Notes: generated from the letters alone by a model not told the origin. A DNA stretch of 64,000 bases from Halosimplex aquaticum (GCF_028747785.1 NZ_CP118158.1:1240001-1304000), one strand, 5' to 3'; positions 41,713 through 51,021 are shown, numbered from the stretch's first letter. Numbers and translations: made by a program.

Positions 41713-42582
41713 ATGAGCATCAACTCCGAAGATCGTCCGTGGCCCCAGACCCTCGACCACGAGGGGGTCGACTGGCCGCCCGAGGAACAGCGGGTCCTGG
41801 TGCCGTTCCACGACGCCGTGAACCTCACAGAGACGAGCTTTCTCGGGGCGAGCGTGGCGTTCGGGACGGACGGGAGCCTCTACATTCTCCACGCCGTCGA
41901 CGACGGGGAGGTCACCAGGCCGTCCGAGATCCGGGAACACGTGGAGCTGAAACGGGACGTCCAGGACCAGTTCGACGTCCCCGTGATCCAGCAGACCGAC
42001 GAGTACTCCCAGTCGCTGCTCGAGTCGTTCGTCCGCTCGAACTCGATAACGACCACCGTCGTCGACCACGAGGAGGAGGGCTTTTTCTCGCTCGGGGGGA
42101 CCGAAGAGGCCGTCCCCGGCGACTGCCACACCGTCGTCGGAACGGGCATGGAGGCGTTCGAGTCGCCGTCGAGCATCCTCGTCCCGGTCGCGAGGGGGCC
42201 GCACTCGGGGCTCGCGACCAGGATCGCGGAAGCGATCGCCCGAGCGTACGACTGCTGGATGGAGCTGTTCCACGTCGTCCCGGAGGACGCGCCGTCGGAG
42301 GCCGAGCGGGACGCGGACGAACTCCTCGACGCGTACCAGTACCGGCTCGACGACGACGTGGACGTCGACACGCACGTCCTGCGGGCGTCGGACCCGGCCG
42401 AGGCGATCATCGAGCACTCCGGGTACCACAGCATGACGGTTCTCGGCGCGCCCGAGAAGGGGACGCTCCGGCGCTTCCTCTTTGGATCGACCACGGACGA
42501 GGTGACCCAGAACACGGATGCGAAGCCGATACTGACGGCCCACCGCAACTCGGCCGACTCGTTCGTCTCCCGCTGGTTCTGA
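41713..42582 (+). CDS. Tandem universal stress protein (UspA domains)
   Basis: A 289-residue protein with two UspA-like domains. The first (about 20-150) begins EQRVLVPFHDAVN but is degenerate in its ATP loop. The second (about 155-280) begins SSILVPVARGPHSGLA and ends with the family's ATP-binding loop VLGAPEKGTLRRFLFGSTTDEV, close to the G-x2-G-x9-G-(S/T) motif. Only the second domain therefore seems able to bind ATP. Haloarchaea carry many such proteins, and their functions are mostly unassigned. It is followed by a hairpin-rich intergenic region. Confidence 0.9.
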   Translation: MSINSEDRPWPQTLDHEGVDWPPEEQRVLVPFHDAVNLTETSFLGASVAFGTDGSLYILHAVDDGEVTRPSEIREHVELKRDVQDQFDVPVIQQTDEYSQSLLESFVRSNSITTTVVDHEEEGFFSLGGTEEAVPGDCHTVVGTGMEAFESPSSILVPVARGPHSGLATRIAEAIARAYDCWMELFHVVPEDAPSEAERDADELLDAYQYRLDDDVDVDTHVLRASDPAEAIIEHSGYHSMTVLGAPEKGTLRRFLFGSTTDEVTQNTDAKPILTAHRNSADSFVSRWF

Positions 42583-42640
42583 CCGACTCTGTCCGTCGTC
42601 TCACTCTGCTTCTTTCGTGAAAGGGAGTTGTACTGAGCAT

Positions 42641-42761
42641 CCGCGCCGAGCGAAGTGAGGCGCGGTTCCCCGCTCGCGCGGAGCGCGAGCGGCCTTTTTC
42701 ACCCATCTTTTTCGCTGGGGGGTCGCGAGCACCGCGAGCGACCCCCCAGCGAAAAAGATGG
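42641..42761. repeat. Stacked inverted repeats, including a perfect 24-bp stem
   Basis: Three hairpins lie between the universal stress protein gene and lysA. The strongest has a perfect 24-bp stem: arm 42703-42726 pairs with 42738-42761, with an 11-nt loop (42727-42737). Each arm contains a run of five T or A. Preceding it are a 9-bp stem (42671-42679 with 42683-42691, 3-nt loop) and a 7-bp stem (42641-42647 with 42659-42665). The large stem ends about 40 nt before the lysA ATG at 42802. A transcription terminator for the upstream gene or a leader structure for lysA are the two obvious readings. Confidence 0.85.
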
Positions 42762-42801
42762 TTCGCAAGGCTTGTTAGCCGCCGTCACCCGAGTTCTGCC
42801 A

Positions 42802-44076
42802 ATGAGCCACGCTTCGCCGCCGGTCCGCCGCGTCACGGACTGGGACTTCGATCAGCTGTCGGCGCTCGCGGCCGAGCACGACACGCCGCTGTACGTCGTC
42901 GACCTCGACCGCGTCGCGGCGAACTACGAGCGATTCGCCGCGGCGTTCCCGGACGCCCACGTGATGTACGCCGCGAAGGCCCACACCGGCCGCGCGGTGC
43001 TGGAAACGCTGCTCGACGCCGGCGCGGACATCGAGTGCGCGGCGCGCGGTGAGCTCCAGCGGGCGATCGGCGCCGGCGCCGACCCCGACACGCTCCAGTA
43101 CACCGCGGTCAACCCGCCGGACGCGGACCTGGATTACGCGGCGGAACTGGGCGCCGAACACCCCGGACTGACCGTCACCGGCGGCGCGCGCGACACGTTC
43201 GACCGGCTAGAGGCGCGGGGATACGACGGCCGCGTCGCCATCCGGATCAACCCCGGCATCGGCACGGGCCACCACGAGAAGGTCGCGACCGGGAAGGACG
43301 CGAAGTTCGGGATCCCCTACGACGAGGTGGTCGAACTGGCCGACGACCTGCGCGAGCGCTTCGACCTCGTCGGGCTGCACGCGCACATGGGGAGCGGCGT
43401 CCTGCACGACGACCTGGACGACCACTGCCGGGCCATCGGGAAGGTGGCCGACCTGGCGCGGGAGGTCACGGCCGAGACCGGCGTCGACCTGGAGTTCGTC
43501 GACTTCGGCGGCGGGTTCGGGGTCCCCTACCGCGAGGACGAGGAGCCGCTTGACGTGGAGACGGTGGGCGAGAAGGTACGCGAGGCCGTCGGCGAATTGG
43601 ACGCGCAGATCAAGCTCGAACCCGGCCGCTACGTCGTCGCCGACGCCGAACTGATCCTGACCGAAGTGAACACGGTCAAGGAGACGCCGGAGGCGACCGT
43701 CGTCGGCGTCGACGCCTCGCTGGCGACGCTCATCCGGCCGGCGATGTTCGACTCCTATCACCCGATCGCGAACGTCTCCGCGCCCGACCGGGAGCTGGAG
43801 CCGGTGTCCGTCGGTGGACCGTGCTGCACGAGCGCGGACGTGTTCTGCACGGACCGGCCGATCGCTCGCCCCGAGCGGGAGGACCTGCTCGCCATCGGGA
43901 ACGCTGGCGCCTACGGCTACGAACTCGCCAACCAGTTCCACTCCCAGCCCCGGCCCGCGGAAGTCGCCGTCGAGGGCGACGAGACGCGGGTCGTCCGCCG
44001 GCGGGAGTCGATGGACGACGTGACCAGGGTCGAACGCGAGGCGCCGAGCGCCGAGGAGGGTGATCGACGGCGATGA
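42802..44076 (+). CDS. lysA: Diaminopimelate decarboxylase
   Basis: A 424-residue PLP-dependent enzyme (fold type III), last step of lysine biosynthesis: meso-diaminopimelate to L-lysine plus CO2. The PLP Lys lies in VMYAAKAHTG, the His stacking on PLP follows in LHAHMGS, the Gly-rich phosphate loop is FVDFGGGFG, and the C-terminal catalytic Cys lies in SVGGPCCTSADVF. The ATG at 42802 (MSHASPPV) is chosen over the open frame from 42655, which runs through the hairpins. It overlaps the following M20 peptidase gene by 4 nt. Confidence 0.96.
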   Translation: MSHASPPVRRVTDWDFDQLSALAAEHDTPLYVVDLDRVAANYERFAAAFPDAHVMYAAKAHTGRAVLETLLDAGADIECAARGELQRAIGAGADPDTLQYTAVNPPDADLDYAAELGAEHPGLTVTGGARDTFDRLEARGYDGRVAIRINPGIGTGHHEKVATGKDAKFGIPYDEVVELADDLRERFDLVGLHAHMGSGVLHDDLDDHCRAIGKVADLAREVTAETGVDLEFVDFGGGFGVPYREDEEPLDVETVGEKVREAVGELDAQIKLEPGRYVVADAELILTEVNTVKETPEATVVGVDASLATLIRPAMFDSYHPIANVSAPDRELEPVSVGGPCCTSADVFCTDRPIARPEREDLLAIGNAGAYGYELANQFHSQPRPAEVAVEGDETRVVRRRESMDDVTRVEREAPSAEEGDRRR

Positions 44077-45203
44077 CCTTCGACGTTCTCGACTTCCACG
44101 AGGAGGCGGTTCGGACGGAATCGCACGAGTCCGTCGGCGAGATGCGCGACCTGCTCGTCGAGACGCTGGAGGCCGCCGGCGCCGACCCCGTGGTCGACGA
44201 GGCGGGCAACACGCTCGCGACGCGGACGGTCGACGGCTTCGAACCCGGCGACGCGGCCGTCGAGCGCGACGGCGACGCGGACGACACGCACCTCGTCCTC
44301 AACACGCACATCGACACGGTACCGCCACACGTGCCCTACGCGGAGCGCGAGGACGGCGCCGTCGTCGAGGGCCGGGGCGCCTGCGACGCCAAGGGGCCGC
44401 TCGCGGCGCTGGTCGACGCGTTCCTGACGGCCGGCGTGCGGGGCGATGGGGGGCGGCTGACGCTCGCGATAACGCCCGACGAGGAGACGGTCCAGACCGG
44501 CGCCGCCCACCTCGCGGGGACCCTCGACGCCGACGGGTTCGTCGTCGGCGAACCGACCGGGCTGGACGTCTGCAACGCCGCACGCGGCCAGTACGAGGGG
44601 TCGATCGCGATCACCGGATCGGCCGCCCACGCGGCCACGCCCGAGAGCGGCGCGAACGCGATCCGGGCCGCCGCACCGATCCTGCAGGCGATGGAGACGT
44701 ACGACGAGGAGCGCGGTCCCGGCGAGCACGAGTCGCTCGGTCGACCGACACTCACGCCGACGGTGATCGAGGGCGGCGAGGCGTCCAACCAGGTGCCCGA
44801 GGAGTGCGTGCTGACGTTCGACCGACGACCGGTCCCGCCGGAGACGCCCGAGGAGTTCCGGGACGAGTTGCAGAACCACCTCTCCCAGTGGGTCCCGACC
44901 GGGATGGACCTGCAGGTGGCCCTCTCGCCGCGGGAGACGCCGTTCCTGACGGCGTTCGCGACGGACCCCGCGGAGGCGCTCGTCGAGTCGCTCGCGAACG
45001 CCAGCGGCGGCGAGGTGCGGCCGTTCGGCGCCGCGACGGAGGCTTCCTACTTCGCCGAGCACGCGCCGACGGTCGTCTTCGGGCCGGGCGACCTGGCCGA
45101 CGAGGAGGGCGCTGTCGCTCACAGCGAGCGCGAGTACGTCCGCCGCGAGGACGTCCGAGCGGCCGCGCGAGCGGTCCGCGACGCGGTCGACGCGCTGCTG
45201 TAG
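44073..45203 (+). CDS. dapE: M20-family peptidase, succinyl-diaminopimelate desuccinylase-like
   Basis: A 376-residue dizinc deacylase. The metal-binding set is visible: His in LVLNTHIDTVPPH, Asp in GRGACDAKGPLAALV, Glu-Glu in ITPDEETVQTG, and Glu in VVGEPTGLD, plus His near the C-terminus. DapE hydrolyses N-succinyl-L,L-diaminopimelate in the succinylase branch of lysine synthesis. The 4-nt overlap with lysA supports this function over a general peptidase. In the haloarchaeal clusters I know, dapF sits between lysA and dapE; it is not here. Confidence 0.9.
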   Translation: MTFDVLDFHEEAVRTESHESVGEMRDLLVETLEAAGADPVVDEAGNTLATRTVDGFEPGDAAVERDGDADDTHLVLNTHIDTVPPHVPYAEREDGAVVEGRGACDAKGPLAALVDAFLTAGVRGDGGRLTLAITPDEETVQTGAAHLAGTLDADGFVVGEPTGLDVCNAARGQYEGSIAITGSAAHAATPESGANAIRAAAPILQAMETYDEERGPGEHESLGRPTLTPTVIEGGEASNQVPEECVLTFDRRPVPPETPEEFRDELQNHLSQWVPTGMDLQVALSPRETPFLTAFATDPAEALVESLANASGGEVRPFGAATEASYFAEHAPTVVFGPGDLADEEGAVAHSEREYVRREDVRAAARAVRDAVDALL

Positions 45204-45238
45204 ACTTCGATTCTCTATCGGGGTCCGTCCCCGAGTCG

Positions 45239-45466
45239 CTATTCGACCAGCGGGAGGACGATGCCGAACACGAGCGGCGAGAACAGGCCGAGCAGGATGC
45301 CGAGCACTTCCATGTCGAAAAACAGCGTCTGTTCCCAGCCCGGGACCCCGCCGAGGACTGCCGTTCCGACGAGTTCGCCCGCGGCGCCGAGAGCGAACAG
45401 GGAGACCCCGAGGAGGAACCCGGTCTTCGCGAGCGACGGGTAGTCGGTGGACACGTACTGCGTCAT
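45239..45466 (-). CDS. Small two-helix membrane protein, DUF7860-like
   Basis: A 75-residue protein. Hydrophobic segments near residues 16-33 (FLLGVSLFALGAAGELVG) and 52-72 (VLGILLGLFSPLVFGIVLPL) predict two membrane helices, separated by GVPGWEQTLFFDME. I believe it matches the haloarchaeal DUF7860, from memory. The ATG at 45464-45466 begins MTQYVSTDYPSLAKTG; the longer frame from 45517 adds unconserved codons. Convergent with dapE and divergent from the small membrane gene at 45565. Confidence 0.75.
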   Translation of the reverse strand: MTQYVSTDYPSLAKTGFLLGVSLFALGAAGELVGTAVLGGVPGWEQTLFFDMEVLGILLGLFSPLVFGIVLPLVE

Positions 45467-45564
45467 GGCTCTCGATGGCTCGCGCCCGCACAAAAAGTTC
45501 CCGCGTCGCTCCGTCACACGGTCTCACGCAAACCATATGTGGGGATGTCGCATATCGGGCCCCT

Positions 45565-45807
45565 ATGCGAGAACTCCTGTTCGGACCGCTCGCCGAAGTG
45601 CTCGGCGTTGTCTTCTACGTCGTGGTCGCCGGGGCGCTGACCGTCGTCGGCGCGCTCGCAGAGCAAGCGAGTGTGCACGACCTCACAGCCGGGCAGACGA
45701 CGCTCGGTCTCTGGGAAGCCCTGTTCGGCGCCGTCCTCATCTACGCGGGACTCAACGTCGCCTACCACGTCGTGTTGCCGCGACTCCGCGCCGAGAACGC
45801 GGCCTGA
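45565..45807 (+). CDS. Small two-helix membrane protein
   Basis: An 80-residue protein with two membrane segments, VLGVVFYVVVAGALTVVGAL near residues 13-32 and EALFGAVLIYAGLNVAYHVVL near 50-70, followed by a short positive-to-acidic tail. I do not recognise the family. The ATG at 45565 follows the sequence ATATCGGGCCCCT, and the frame upstream to 45475 has no protein-like content. It lies divergent from the similar-sized membrane gene at 45239 and convergent with the phosphoribosyltransferase. Confidence 0.65.
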   Translation: MRELLFGPLAEVLGVVFYVVVAGALTVVGALAEQASVHDLTAGQTTLGLWEALFGAVLIYAGLNVAYHVVLPRLRAENAA

Positions 45808-45830
45808 CCGGTGCGACGGCCCCGCCCATT

Positions 45831-46448
45831 CTACGCCAGGTACGACATCGCTTCGTCGTCGCTGACCTGGCCGAAGTTCCTGTAGTGAGCGCCGACGGCC
45901 CGGAATCGTCGGGGACGCTCGACAGCGATCACCGTGTCTGCGAGCGCTTCGAGTTCCTCGAGCGTGTCCGGCGGGCCGACCGGAACGGCGACCACCAGCG
46001 AGGCGGGGTCGTCCTCGCGAACCAGGCGGAGGCAGGCCCGCATCGTCGCGCCCGTGGCCACGCCGTCGTCGACGACCACCACTCGCTGGCCCCTGAAGTC
46101 GGGGCGGTCGCCCTCGCGATACGTCCTCGCTTTCTCGGCGGCGACGGCTCGCTCCTGCTCCCGCTGGGTCGCTACGTACTCCTCCGAAGGCGACGCGCGC
46201 GCGAGCGCCTCGTCGTTGAGCCAGACGGCGCCGTCCTCGGCGACGGCGCCGATGGCGTACTCGGGGTTGCGCGGCGCGCCGATCTTCGAGGCGACGATCA
46301 CGTCGAGCGGCGCGCCTAGGCGGTCGGCGACCACGCGACCGAGCGGCAACCCCCCGCGCGGGATCGCGACGACGATATCGGCCGCGATCCCCCCCGCTTC
46401 CAGCGCGTCGGCGAGTCGGTGACCCGCGTCCGTCCGGTCGCGGAACAT
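45831..46448 (-). CDS. Type I phosphoribosyltransferase
   Basis: A 205-residue PRTase fold protein. The PRPP-binding loop VVVVDDGVATGATM (about residues 122-135) has the two acidic residues followed by the G-x-A-T-G-x-T signature. The N-terminal MFRDRTDAGHRLADALEA and VVAIPRGGLPLG segments match the haloarchaeal/bacterial family often annotated as phosphoribosyltransferase with unknown base (DUF-type, sometimes with a hydrolase role). The start at 46446-46448 (MFRDRTD) is preferred over 46475. Its substrate is not known; purB is the neighbouring upstream gene on the same strand. Confidence 0.88.
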   Translation of the reverse strand: MFRDRTDAGHRLADALEAGGIAADIVVAIPRGGLPLGRVVADRLGAPLDVIVASKIGAPRNPEYAIGAVAEDGAVWLNDEALARASPSEEYVATQREQERAVAAEKARTYREGDRPDFRGQRVVVVDDGVATGATMRACLRLVREDDPASLVVAVPVGPPDTLEELEALADTVIAVERPRRFRAVGAHYRNFGQVSDDEAMSYLA

Positions 46449-46583
46449 GGGTGTGCGTAGGCGTCTGACGGGCAAATGTCTGTGGCCGGCGATCGCTGCT
46501 CGGAACCCGTGCTGCTAGATCTCCGAAAACATCGTTCCGACCCTACTGTTCCGCTCCGCAACTCGCGGACGCAGCGCGAGTGC

Positions 46584-47972
46584 TCACTCGCGGACCTCGT
46601 CGACCAGTTCGCTGGCGACGCCGGTGTAGCCCGCGGGAGTCAGCGCGTGCAGTTCTTCGCGCACGTCCTCGCTCACGTCGAGGTCGTCGATCATCGCCGC
46701 GAAGTCCTCCATCGACACGTCGCGCCCGCGGGTCGCTTTCTTGACGTGCTCGTAGGCGTCGTCGAAGCCCTCTCTCCGGAGGATCGTCTGGACCGCCTCG
46801 CCGACGATCTCCGGCGTCGATTCGAGGTCGTCGCGCATGACCTGCTCGTTGGGGACGACCTTGTCGAGGCCGTTCTGGAGCTTCGTGTAGCCGATGAGGC
46901 AGTGAGCCAGCGCGGCGCCCATGTTGCGCTTGACCGTCGAGTCCGAGAGGTCCCGCTGGAGGCGCGACTTGGTGACGTAGTCGCCGAGGAAGGTCAGGTC
47001 GGCGTTGGCCTTCGAGAGGTTGCCCTCGCTGTTCTCGAAGTCGATCGGGTTGACCTTGTGGGGCATCGTCGACGACCCGGTCTCGCCCTCCGCCGCCTCC
47101 TGGCCGAGGTAGCGGTCGGAGACGTAGAGCCAGACGTCGAGATCGAGGTCGAGCAGGACGTTGTTCGCGCCCCGGAGCGCGTCGAAGACGGCCGCGAGGT
47201 CGTCGCAGGGGTTGACCTGCGTCGTGACGGGCTCGTGGTCCAGTTCCAGGTCGCGGACGAACGTCCGGGAGAAGGCGGGCCAGTCCACGTCGGGGTAGGC
47301 CGCCTCGTGGGCGGCGTAGGTGCCGGAGGCGCCCGCCAGCTTGCCCGACAGCTCGCCGCTCGCGCGCTCGATCCGGCCGAGCGCTCGGCCCAGCCGGGAG
47401 GCGTACACCGCGAGCTCCTTCCCGAACGTCGTCGGCGTCGCGGGCTGGCCGTGAGTCCGCGCGAGCATGGGCAGGTCGCGGTACTCGCGGGCCATCTCGA
47501 TCAGCGCGTCGCGCACCTCGCGGAGTTCGGGGACGAGCACCTCCTCGACGGCGGGCTTGACGAGCAGGCGGTGGGCGAGGTTGTTCACGTCCTCGCTGGT
47601 GAGGCCGAAGTGGATCCACTCGGCGGCGCTCAGGTCCTCGGGGAAGCGTTCGCGGACGAAGTACTCGATGGCCTTCACGTCGTGGTTGGTCGCGGAGTAC
47701 TCGCCGTACCCCTCGGTCTCGATCTGCTTGACGAGCGCCGCGTCGTCCTCGTCGAACTCCTCGTAGACCGCCCGGAGCTCTTCGCGCTGGGGACCGCTGA
47801 TCGAGAGCGGCGTCTGCGGGAGGTCGGCCAGCGAGATGAGGTACTCCACTTCGACGCGAGTGCGCGCTCGCATCAGCGCCTGCTCGCTGGCGTAGGGGAC
47901 CAGCGGTTCGGTGTAACGGGCGTAGCGCCCGTCGAGCGGCGAGACGGCCTGCAGTGACGAACGGTCGGTCAT
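46584..47972 (-). CDS. purB: Adenylosuccinate lyase
   Basis: A 462-residue member of the fumarase/aspartase superfamily. The signature loop GSSTMPHKVNPIDFENSEGN (near residue 290) carries the flexible catalytic loop Ser and the Lys/Asn of the family. The opening LQAVSPLDGRYARYTEPL is typical of PurB. The enzyme cleaves SAICAR to AICAR and adenylosuccinate to AMP in purine biosynthesis. It is divergent from the PurN-PurH fusion, which catalyses the next purine step on AICAR, with only 171 nt between the two start codons. Confidence 0.97.
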   Translation of the reverse strand: MTDRSSLQAVSPLDGRYARYTEPLVPYASEQALMRARTRVEVEYLISLADLPQTPLSISGPQREELRAVYEEFDEDDAALVKQIETEGYGEYSATNHDVKAIEYFVRERFPEDLSAAEWIHFGLTSEDVNNLAHRLLVKPAVEEVLVPELREVRDALIEMAREYRDLPMLARTHGQPATPTTFGKELAVYASRLGRALGRIERASGELSGKLAGASGTYAAHEAAYPDVDWPAFSRTFVRDLELDHEPVTTQVNPCDDLAAVFDALRGANNVLLDLDLDVWLYVSDRYLGQEAAEGETGSSTMPHKVNPIDFENSEGNLSKANADLTFLGDYVTKSRLQRDLSDSTVKRNMGAALAHCLIGYTKLQNGLDKVVPNEQVMRDDLESTPEIVGEAVQTILRREGFDDAYEHVKKATRGRDVSMEDFAAMIDDLDVSEDVREELHALTPAGYTGVASELVDEVRE

Positions 47973-48143
47973 GTGCGCCCCTGCGGCGAGTCGGCCAAAG
48001 AGGGTATCGGTCGGCGTCCGCGAGCGGGTCCGCCCGCGTTCGCCGGGGAAGCCGGCGGAGCGGCGGCGCTACTGTGTCGTCCGTGTCGACTGTGTCTCAG
48101 CCTATTCGCAACTACTTTGCGCGGCGGCGACCGGCGTTCACAC

Positions 48144-49757
48144 ATGAAACTCGCGGGACTCGCAAGCAATCGCGGACGGAACCTGCTCAACATCGCCGAC
48201 CGCGCCCCCGGAGGGGCCGAGTTCTCGGTGATACTCACGAACGACGCCGACGCGCCCGTCCTCGACGCGGCGGCCGAACGGGGGATCCCGACCGAAGTCG
48301 TCGAACGCGAGGACGGCGAGGACCGCCGCGACCACGAGGAACGCATTCTCGACGCGCTCGCCGACTACGACTTCGAACTGGTGACGCTGGACGGCTACAT
48401 GCGCCTGCTGTCGGACACGTTCCTCGACGAGGCGCCGACGACGCTGAACGTCCACCCGTCGCTGCTCCCCGCGTTCCCCGGCATGGACGCGTGGGGTGAC
48501 GCGCTCGACTACGGCGCGAAGGTCGTCGGCTGCACCGTCCACGTCGTCACCAACGCCATCGACGAAGACGGCGAGATCATCGAGGAAGAGGTCGACGGCG
48601 GCCCGGTCGTCACGCAGGAGCCGATCCCCGTCTACGAGGGCGACGACGAGGACGACCTCAAAGAGCGCGTCCTCTACGAGGGCGAGTTCAAGGCCTACCC
48701 GCGTGCGGTCAAGTGGTTCGCCGACGGCGACGTGACCGTCGACTACGAGGCGAACCAGGTGTCCGTCGAGGGCGACACCGGCGGCTATCTGCCCTCGCGC
48801 CTGTTCAGTTCCGAGGACCGCGCCGCCGACCTGCGCTACGGGGAGAACCCCCACCAGGACGCCGCGGTCTACGCCGACAACACGGTCGACGAGGCCAGCG
48901 TCGTCCACGCCGACCAGCGCAACGAGGGCGCGAAGGCGCTCAGCTACAACAACTACAACGACGCCGACGGCGCGCTCAACCTCATCAAGGAGTTCGACGA
49001 GCCCGCCGCCGCGGTCATCAAACACACCAACCCGGCGGGCTGTGCGACCGCCGACACGCTGGCCGACGCCTACGCCGACGCGCTCGCGACCGACCCCAAG
49101 AGCGCCTTCGGCGGCATCGTCGCCCTCAACCGCGAGTGCGACGAGGCGACCGCGGCCCAGATCATCGACTCGTTCAAGGAGGTCGTCGTCGCGCCCGGCT
49201 ACACGGACGACGCGCTGGACACGCTCTTCGAGAAGGAGAACCTGCGAGTCCTCGACGTGAGCGAGCAGTACGACGTCACCGAGGCCGTCACCGAGAAGAA
49301 GCTCGTCGGCGGGCGACTCGTCCAGGAACGGGACACCCAGTCGCTCACTCCCGACGACCTGGAGGTCGTCACCGAGCGCGAACCGACCGACGAGCAGATC
49401 GAGGCGATGCTGTTCGCCTGGCAGACAATCAAGCACGTCAAGTCCAACGCCATCGTCTTCGCGAAGGGCACCGAGACCGTGGGCGTCGGCGCCGGACAGG
49501 TCTCCCGCGTCGACGCGGTCGAGATCGCGGGCATGAAAGCCGAGAAGGACGCCGAGGGCAAGGACGCCGAGGGCGCCGTGATGGCCTCGGACGCCTTCTT
49601 CCCGTTCCCGGACGGCATCGAGAAGGCCGCCGAGGCGGGCATCGAGGCGGTCATCCAGCCCGGCGGGTCGAAGAATGACGACATGGTGATCGAGGCCGCC
49701 GACGAACACGACATCGCGATGGTCATGACCGGCCAGCGCGCTTTCCGCCACGACTGA
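48144..49757 (+). CDS. purH: Fusion of GAR transformylase (PurN) and AICAR transformylase (PurH)
   Basis: A 537-residue fusion. Residues about 1-185 form a formyltransferase of the PurN type, with ASNRGRN, the catalytic His in LNVHPSLLPAFPGMDAW, and TVHVV plus DEDGEI for the formate site. Residues about 205-537 are the AICAR transformylase domain of PurH, with RYGENPHQ, the Lys-His pair in AVIKHTNPAGCA and GAGQVSRVD. The MGS/IMP cyclohydrolase domain of normal PurH is absent; archaea then use a separate PurO. The enzyme adds formyl groups at two purine steps. Start ATG at 48144. Confidence 0.94.
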   Translation: MKLAGLASNRGRNLLNIADRAPGGAEFSVILTNDADAPVLDAAAERGIPTEVVEREDGEDRRDHEERILDALADYDFELVTLDGYMRLLSDTFLDEAPTTLNVHPSLLPAFPGMDAWGDALDYGAKVVGCTVHVVTNAIDEDGEIIEEEVDGGPVVTQEPIPVYEGDDEDDLKERVLYEGEFKAYPRAVKWFADGDVTVDYEANQVSVEGDTGGYLPSRLFSSEDRAADLRYGENPHQDAAVYADNTVDEASVVHADQRNEGAKALSYNNYNDADGALNLIKEFDEPAAAVIKHTNPAGCATADTLADAYADALATDPKSAFGGIVALNRECDEATAAQIIDSFKEVVVAPGYTDDALDTLFEKENLRVLDVSEQYDVTEAVTEKKLVGGRLVQERDTQSLTPDDLEVVTEREPTDEQIEAMLFAWQTIKHVKSNAIVFAKGTETVGVGAGQVSRVDAVEIAGMKAEKDAEGKDAEGAVMASDAFFPFPDGIEKAAEAGIEAVIQPGGSKNDDMVIEAADEHDIAMVMTGQRAFRHD

Positions 49758-49839
49758 GCGCCGGAGCGTCCGGACCGTCCTACTCGGCCGACCTTCCGCG
49801 ATCGTATCACTTACGGTCCGATGGGGCGCGCGATAGGGT

Positions 49840-50922
49840 ATGACGTACCGCGTTATTCAAGTGGGGACCGGTGGGCAGGGCGCTCGCTGGTGCGAATCGT
49901 ACCTGCCGCCGCACGTGGAGAGCGGCCGGATCGACGTCGTCGCCGCCGTCGACGTCGACGCCGACGCGCACGAGAACGCCGTCGAACACCTCGGTCTCGA
50001 CGAGTCCGACTGTTACACCGACACCGAGGCAGCCTTCGCCGAGACCGACGCGGACTTCTGTACAATCGTGACGCCGCCGTGGACGCACGAGGAGGTCGTC
50101 GACGCCGCCGTCGAACACGACCTCGATGTCCTCTCGGAGAAGCCCATCGCCGACACGCTCGAAGCGTCGGTCCGTATCGCGGAGAAGGTGAAGCGAGCGG
50201 GCCTGAAGATGGGCGTGACGATGAGTCACCGCTTCGACCGGGACAAGACGACGATGCGCCGACGCCTGCACTCGGGCGAGCCCGGCCCGCTCGACTATCT
50301 GGTCGGTCGGTTCACCTGTAACGCCCGCACCTACGGCCGGTGGGGGGCGTTCCGCCACGAGATGGACAACCCGCTGCTCGTCGAGGGCGCGGTCCACCAA
50401 CTGGACTTCCTCGCGGACATGGCCGGCGCGAAGTGCGAGCGGCTGTACGCCGACACGTGGCTCCCCGAGTGGGCCGAGTACGAGGACGACGTGCAGGCCA
50501 CAGTGCAGATGCGCTTCGAGAACGGCGTCCGCGCCACCTGGGAGGGCGCGAAGGCCAACGCGACCACGCTCAACGGGTGGGGCAACGACTACCTCCGCGC
50601 GGAGTGCCGCGACGAGACGCTCGTCCTCGACGGCCGCGAGATCACGCGCTACCCCTACGATCAGGCCGAAGAGACGGTCGGCGGCACGAACGAGGTCGAG
50701 GGCGAGGAAGTGCCGCTCGACGAGCAGGACCACTGGGCGAACGCGTGGCTCGTCGAGCAGTTCCTCGACTGGCTGGACACTGACGAACCGATGGCGACCG
50801 ACGTGGAGTCGAACCTCCAGTCGGTCGCGCTGGTGGAAGCGGCCATCGAGAGCAGCGAGCGCGACGAGGCCGTCGACGTGCAGGAACTGCTCGCCGAGGC
50901 GCGCGAGAACGTCGAACTGTGA
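49840..50922 (+). CDS. Gfo/Idh/MocA family oxidoreductase
   Basis: A 360-residue NAD(P)-dependent dehydrogenase. The Rossmann motif RVIQVGTGGQGARWCESYL is at the N-terminus and the EKPIADTLEAS segment (near residue 107) carries the family's conserved Glu-Lys-Pro. The second domain has the beta-sheet layout VGRFTCNARTYGRWGAF and VEGAVHQLDFL. Family members act on sugars or inositols, but substrate cannot be read. Nothing near it belongs to a sugar pathway. ATG at 49840. Confidence 0.93.
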   Translation: MTYRVIQVGTGGQGARWCESYLPPHVESGRIDVVAAVDVDADAHENAVEHLGLDESDCYTDTEAAFAETDADFCTIVTPPWTHEEVVDAAVEHDLDVLSEKPIADTLEASVRIAEKVKRAGLKMGVTMSHRFDRDKTTMRRRLHSGEPGPLDYLVGRFTCNARTYGRWGAFRHEMDNPLLVEGAVHQLDFLADMAGAKCERLYADTWLPEWAEYEDDVQATVQMRFENGVRATWEGAKANATTLNGWGNDYLRAECRDETLVLDGREITRYPYDQAEETVGGTNEVEGEEVPLDEQDHWANAWLVEQFLDWLDTDEPMATDVESNLQSVALVEAAIESSERDEAVDVQELLAEARENVEL

Positions 50923-51021
50923 GTTCCGCTCCCGGCCGCGGACCGCCGGACTACACTCCGCCGACCGCCGGACCGCGACCCGGCCGGTGTCCTTAGGTGT
51001 GCCCGCGACGTTGGCACGGAC

